From positions 1 to 8,491 of the forward strand of contig JAEZFF010000019.1 in assembly GCA_023417635.1 (NCBI GenBank): DNA of 8,491 nucleotides, given 5' to 3'. This DNA comes from Bacillota bacterium. GTDB taxonomy: Bacteria > Bacillota > Clostridia > Oscillospirales > Acutalibacteraceae. The position numbers and the translations under genes are program-made. The notes beneath the pieces are model-generated. The model did no database searches and had not been told where the DNA came from. It saw nothing but the letters and a program-made list of their open reading frames with translations. Each line of letters begins with the position of its first letter. Position 1 is the first letter of the stretch. Below are positions 6,276 to 8,491 of the stretch, piece by piece.

Positions 6276-8381
6276 ATGGATATTATTGGCGACGTTCTTG
6301 GGACCCCTCTTGGCTATCTCATGAAGCTGTGCTACGACCTGATTAAGGATTATGGGCTTGCTATCATCGTTTTTACGCTGCTGACAAAGGTAATCCTTTA
6401 CCCGGTTTCGCTCATGGTTCAGAAAAATTCCATCAAAATGATTAAGATGAAGCCTCGCCTGGATGCTTACAAGTACCAGTATGTTGACGACAAGGATGCG
6501 CTGTTCGATGCGCAGAATGCCCTTTACAAAAAGGAAAAATACAACCCATTTGTAGGCGTGGTGCCGCTGCTGATACAGATTCCGATTATTTTCGGGCTGA
6601 TTGACGTGGTGTACCGCCCACTAAAACATCTGCTGCATTTTTCACCGGATATAACGAATGCGTTTATTGCCAAGGCGGGACAAATTCTCGGAACATCTCA
6701 GCTTGGCTCTTCCCCGGAACTTGTGGTCATGAAATGCGTCAGTGACCCGAAAAACCATCAGGCGTTTCTGTCTCTTCAAAATGGAGCCCTGAAAGGAAAC
6801 GACGTTGCAGGGATGCTCAGCCGTATGCAGAGCATTCACATGAACTTTCTTGGTTTCGACCTTGCAGCAACGCCGAGTTTTACCCACTTGGATCTTCTTT
6901 TCCTGATTCCTGTACTTGCAGGTGTCAGCGCACTGATTATGTGCATTATCCAGAATAAAATCAACGTTTTGCAGGTTGAGCAAAGCCCGCTTGCTCAGTG
7001 GGGTATGACAATTTTTATGATTGCCTTTTCCACTTACTTCGCTTTTCTTGTGCCATGCGGCGTGGGCCTCTACTGGATTTTCGGCAACCTGTTTTCCATC
7101 CCAGTCATGTATATTGTAAATATTATTTATAACCCGCACGAATACATAGACTACGAGACGCTGAACCAGTTGAAAGTAAAGGCAAAGAAGGACCGTGAGG
7201 TTCATAAAGAGAACACCCGGCTTTCCCGGAAATACTACAAAGAGATTTGTCATGGCGGAAATCTTCAGAAAATGAAGCTGATGTTCTACTCTGAGCAGAG
7301 CGGTTTTTACAAGTACTTCGAAAATATTATTGAAGCCATTCTGAAGAAGACGGATGAGCCGATTTATTACATTACCAGTGACCCGCACGACCAGATTTTT
7401 AACAAGAAGAACCCGCAGATTAAGCCGTATTACATTGGCGGGAATCAGCTGATTGCCCTTATGATGAAGCTGGAATGCGACATGGTTGTTATGACAACGC
7501 CTGATATTGAGAAGTACCATATCAAGCGCTCAAAAGTGCGTGAAGACATTGAGTATGTATTTTTGGACCATTCCTGCATGAGCCTGAACCTTACCTACCG
7601 CACCGGCGCTTTCGACTACTATGACACCATCTTTGCCGTCAGCCGCAACCAGGGCATCGAAATCCGCGAAATGGAGAAGCTGCGCGGCACAAGGAAAAAG
7701 CGCATTGTTGAAGTCGGGTACAGCCTGATAGACAACATGATGGCTTCTTACCAAAAGCTTGAGAAAAAGCCGCACAAAAAGCCGGTTATTCTGATTGCCC
7801 CGTCTTGGCAGTACGACAATCTGCTCGACAGCTGCATTGATAATCTCCTGGAAGGGCTGGTCGGCAGCCAATACAAAGTCATTGTGCGCCCGCACCCGCA
7901 GTATATCCGCAGGTTCCCGGTGCAGATGGAAAACATTATAGAAAAGTACAAGAGCCGCTTCAGCGACGACTTCGAAATACAGACAGACTTTTCTTCCAGT
8001 GCAACGGTATATACTTCCGACCTTCTGATTACCGACTGGTCCGCCATTGCCTATGAGTTCAGCTTTACAACGGAAAAGCCGACGCTGTTTATCAATACGC
8101 AGATGAAGGTCGTCAACAAGGATTATGACAAGATCATGCTGAAACCGATGGACATTACGGCACGCGACATTGTGGGCCAGTCTATCAGCAAAGAAGATAC
8201 AAAAAATATTGCCGAACACGTTGCAAATATGCTTGCGGCAAAGAACGATTATGCACAGAAGATACGGGAACTGCGTGACAGTTATTTCTACAACCTCGGC
8301 CACAGTGGCGAAGCTGCAGCCGATTATATTGTACAGCGCTTAGCAGAACGTGCTTCTCAGCAGAAAGCTGCCTCTGACTAA
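6276..8381 (+). CDS. Fusion: YidC/Oxa1 insertase domain + CDP-glycerol glycerophosphotransferase
   Basis: This is one uninterrupted 701-residue frame, started by ATG 6276 after AAGGA (6263-6267) and 18 nt behind the signal peptidase stop. Residues 1-290 form a YidC/Oxa1 domain: a first core helix (26-45) carrying the hydrophilic-groove charge as K38 (FTLLTKVILYP), a cytoplasmic hairpin (47-90), a helix at 94-112, a long outer loop (113-205), and three more helices (about 207-225, 242-259, 262-284). There is no lipobox. A charged linker (290-330) leads to a TagF-type glycerophosphotransferase domain (about 331-690). Its signatures are FLDHSCMSL (429-437), YRTGAFDYYDTIF (441-453), VRPHPQYIRRFP (537-548) and LITDWSAIAYEF (584-595). 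Enzymes of this family transfer glycerol phosphate from CDP-glycerol at the inner membrane face, but other CDP-alditols are possible. YidC normally inserts membrane proteins; here it may insert, anchor, or both. The domain calls are firm, the joint function is inferred. Confidence 0.9.
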   Translation: MDIIGDVLGTPLGYLMKLCYDLIKDYGLAIIVFTLLTKVILYPVSLMVQKNSIKMIKMKPRLDAYKYQYVDDKDALFDAQNALYKKEKYNPFVGVVPLLIQIPIIFGLIDVVYRPLKHLLHFSPDITNAFIAKAGQILGTSQLGSSPELVVMKCVSDPKNHQAFLSLQNGALKGNDVAGMLSRMQSIHMNFLGFDLAATPSFTHLDLLFLIPVLAGVSALIMCIIQNKINVLQVEQSPLAQWGMTIFMIAFSTYFAFLVPCGVGLYWIFGNLFSIPVMYIVNIIYNPHEYIDYETLNQLKVKAKKDREVHKENTRLSRKYYKEICHGGNLQKMKLMFYSEQSGFYKYFENIIEAILKKTDEPIYYITSDPHDQIFNKKNPQIKPYYIGGNQLIALMMKLECDMVVMTTPDIEKYHIKRSKVREDIEYVFLDHSCMSLNLTYRTGAFDYYDTIFAVSRNQGIEIREMEKLRGTRKKRIVEVGYSLIDNMMASYQKLEKKPHKKPVILIAPSWQYDNLLDSCIDNLLEGLVGSQYKVIVRPHPQYIRRFPVQMENIIEKYKSRFSDDFEIQTDFSSSATVYTSDLLITDWSAIAYEFSFTTEKPTLFINTQMKVVNKDYDKIMLKPMDITARDIVGQSISKEDTKNIAEHVANMLAAKNDYAQKIRELRDSYFYNLGHSGEAAADYIVQRLAERASQQKAASD

Positions 8382-8390
8382 AAATACTCA

Positions 8391-8430
8391 GGGACTGAAT
8401 TTTGTTATTTAACAGAATTCAGCCCTTTTT
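8391..8430 (+). terminator. Intrinsic terminator of the plus operon
   Basis: GGG (8391-8393) pairs with CCC (8423-8425), CTGAATT (8395-8401) with AATTCAG (8416-8422), then a U-G pair, and TGTT (8403-8406) with AACA (8411-8414). The loop is ATTT; A8394 is a single bulge. TTTTT (8426-8430) follows at once. The hairpin begins 9 nt after the stop codon at 8381 and marks the end of the four-gene unit. On the minus strand a T run follows only after a gap, so two-way function is possible but weaker. Confidence 0.85.
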
Positions 8431-8491
8431 GCTTTATCAACTATTTCAGCTTATGGGGAAGAGTTGCTTTGAAATAATTTGCAGGAAAGAA

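Noticed and set aside
6642..7520. 292-codon minus-strand open frame
   Set aside because: It is fully antisense to the YidC-transferase fusion, with no motif, promoter or operon partner. Long antisense frames are common opposite strongly biased coding sequence.
7530..8303. 257-codon minus-strand open frame
   Set aside because: It is antisense to the glycerophosphotransferase domain, whose VRPHP and LITDWS motifs fix the coding strand.
6276..8381. Possibility that the fusion is two adjacent genes (yidC and a tagF-like gene) miscalled as one
   Set aside because: No stop codon separates the domains, the linker (290-330) is continuous charged helix-like sequence, and no strong ribosome binding site precedes an internal ATG between the domains.
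1..8491. Mobile element, CRISPR array, tRNA or rRNA
   Set aside because: No transposase or integrase frame, no regularly spaced direct repeats and no tRNA-like or rRNA-like sequence were seen. The only repeats are the short intergenic ones described.

Overview
The window looks like chromosomal DNA from a low-to-mid GC Gram-positive anaerobe, most likely a clostridium of the Oscillospiraceae/Ruminococcaceae type. The grounds are strong AGGAG-type ribosome binding sites, a TTG start, a short Gram-positive-type signal peptidase I, a YidC that opens in the clostridial manner (FTLLTK in its first core helix), and teichoic-acid-type enzymes. No rRNA, tRNA, CRISPR array or insertion sequence was recognised.

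Layout. Positions 1-74 (minus) hold the first codons of a gene that runs off the left edge, with a near-consensus promoter at 176-204. A perfect 14-bp inverted repeat with a U tract (244-288, minus) closes the next unit. That unit (360-3126, minus) is a two-gene operon: a family 2 glycosyltransferase of the polyprenyl-phosphate sugar synthase type, then an overlapping polytopic membrane protein of the DUF6020 / GT-C-like type. A divergent intergenic region (3127-3617) carries a minus promoter, a GC-rich repeat block and two tandem plus promoters. A four-gene plus operon follows (3618-8381): a sulfatase-fold, LtaS-like membrane protein; a small protein with an AYIDP motif at its predicted signal peptidase site; a signal peptidase I that overlaps it; and a 701-residue protein that joins a complete YidC/Oxa1 insertase domain to a CDP-glycerol glycerophosphotransferase (TagF-type) domain. 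A clear intrinsic terminator at 8391-8430 ends the operon.

How the genes may work together (inference). The minus operon could charge a polyprenyl phosphate with a sugar and transfer it on the outer face of the membrane. The plus operon could build or attach glycerol-phosphate units: a cytoplasmic CDP-glycerol-dependent transferase tethered to the membrane by a YidC domain, and an extracellular LtaS/sulfatase-fold phosphotransferase. The dedicated signal peptidase and the small AYIDP protein suggest a processed accessory subunit. The window therefore resembles an unusual surface-glycopolymer (teichoic-acid-like) locus with protein-insertion and processing machinery built in. The YidC-glycerophosphotransferase fusion is its most striking part.
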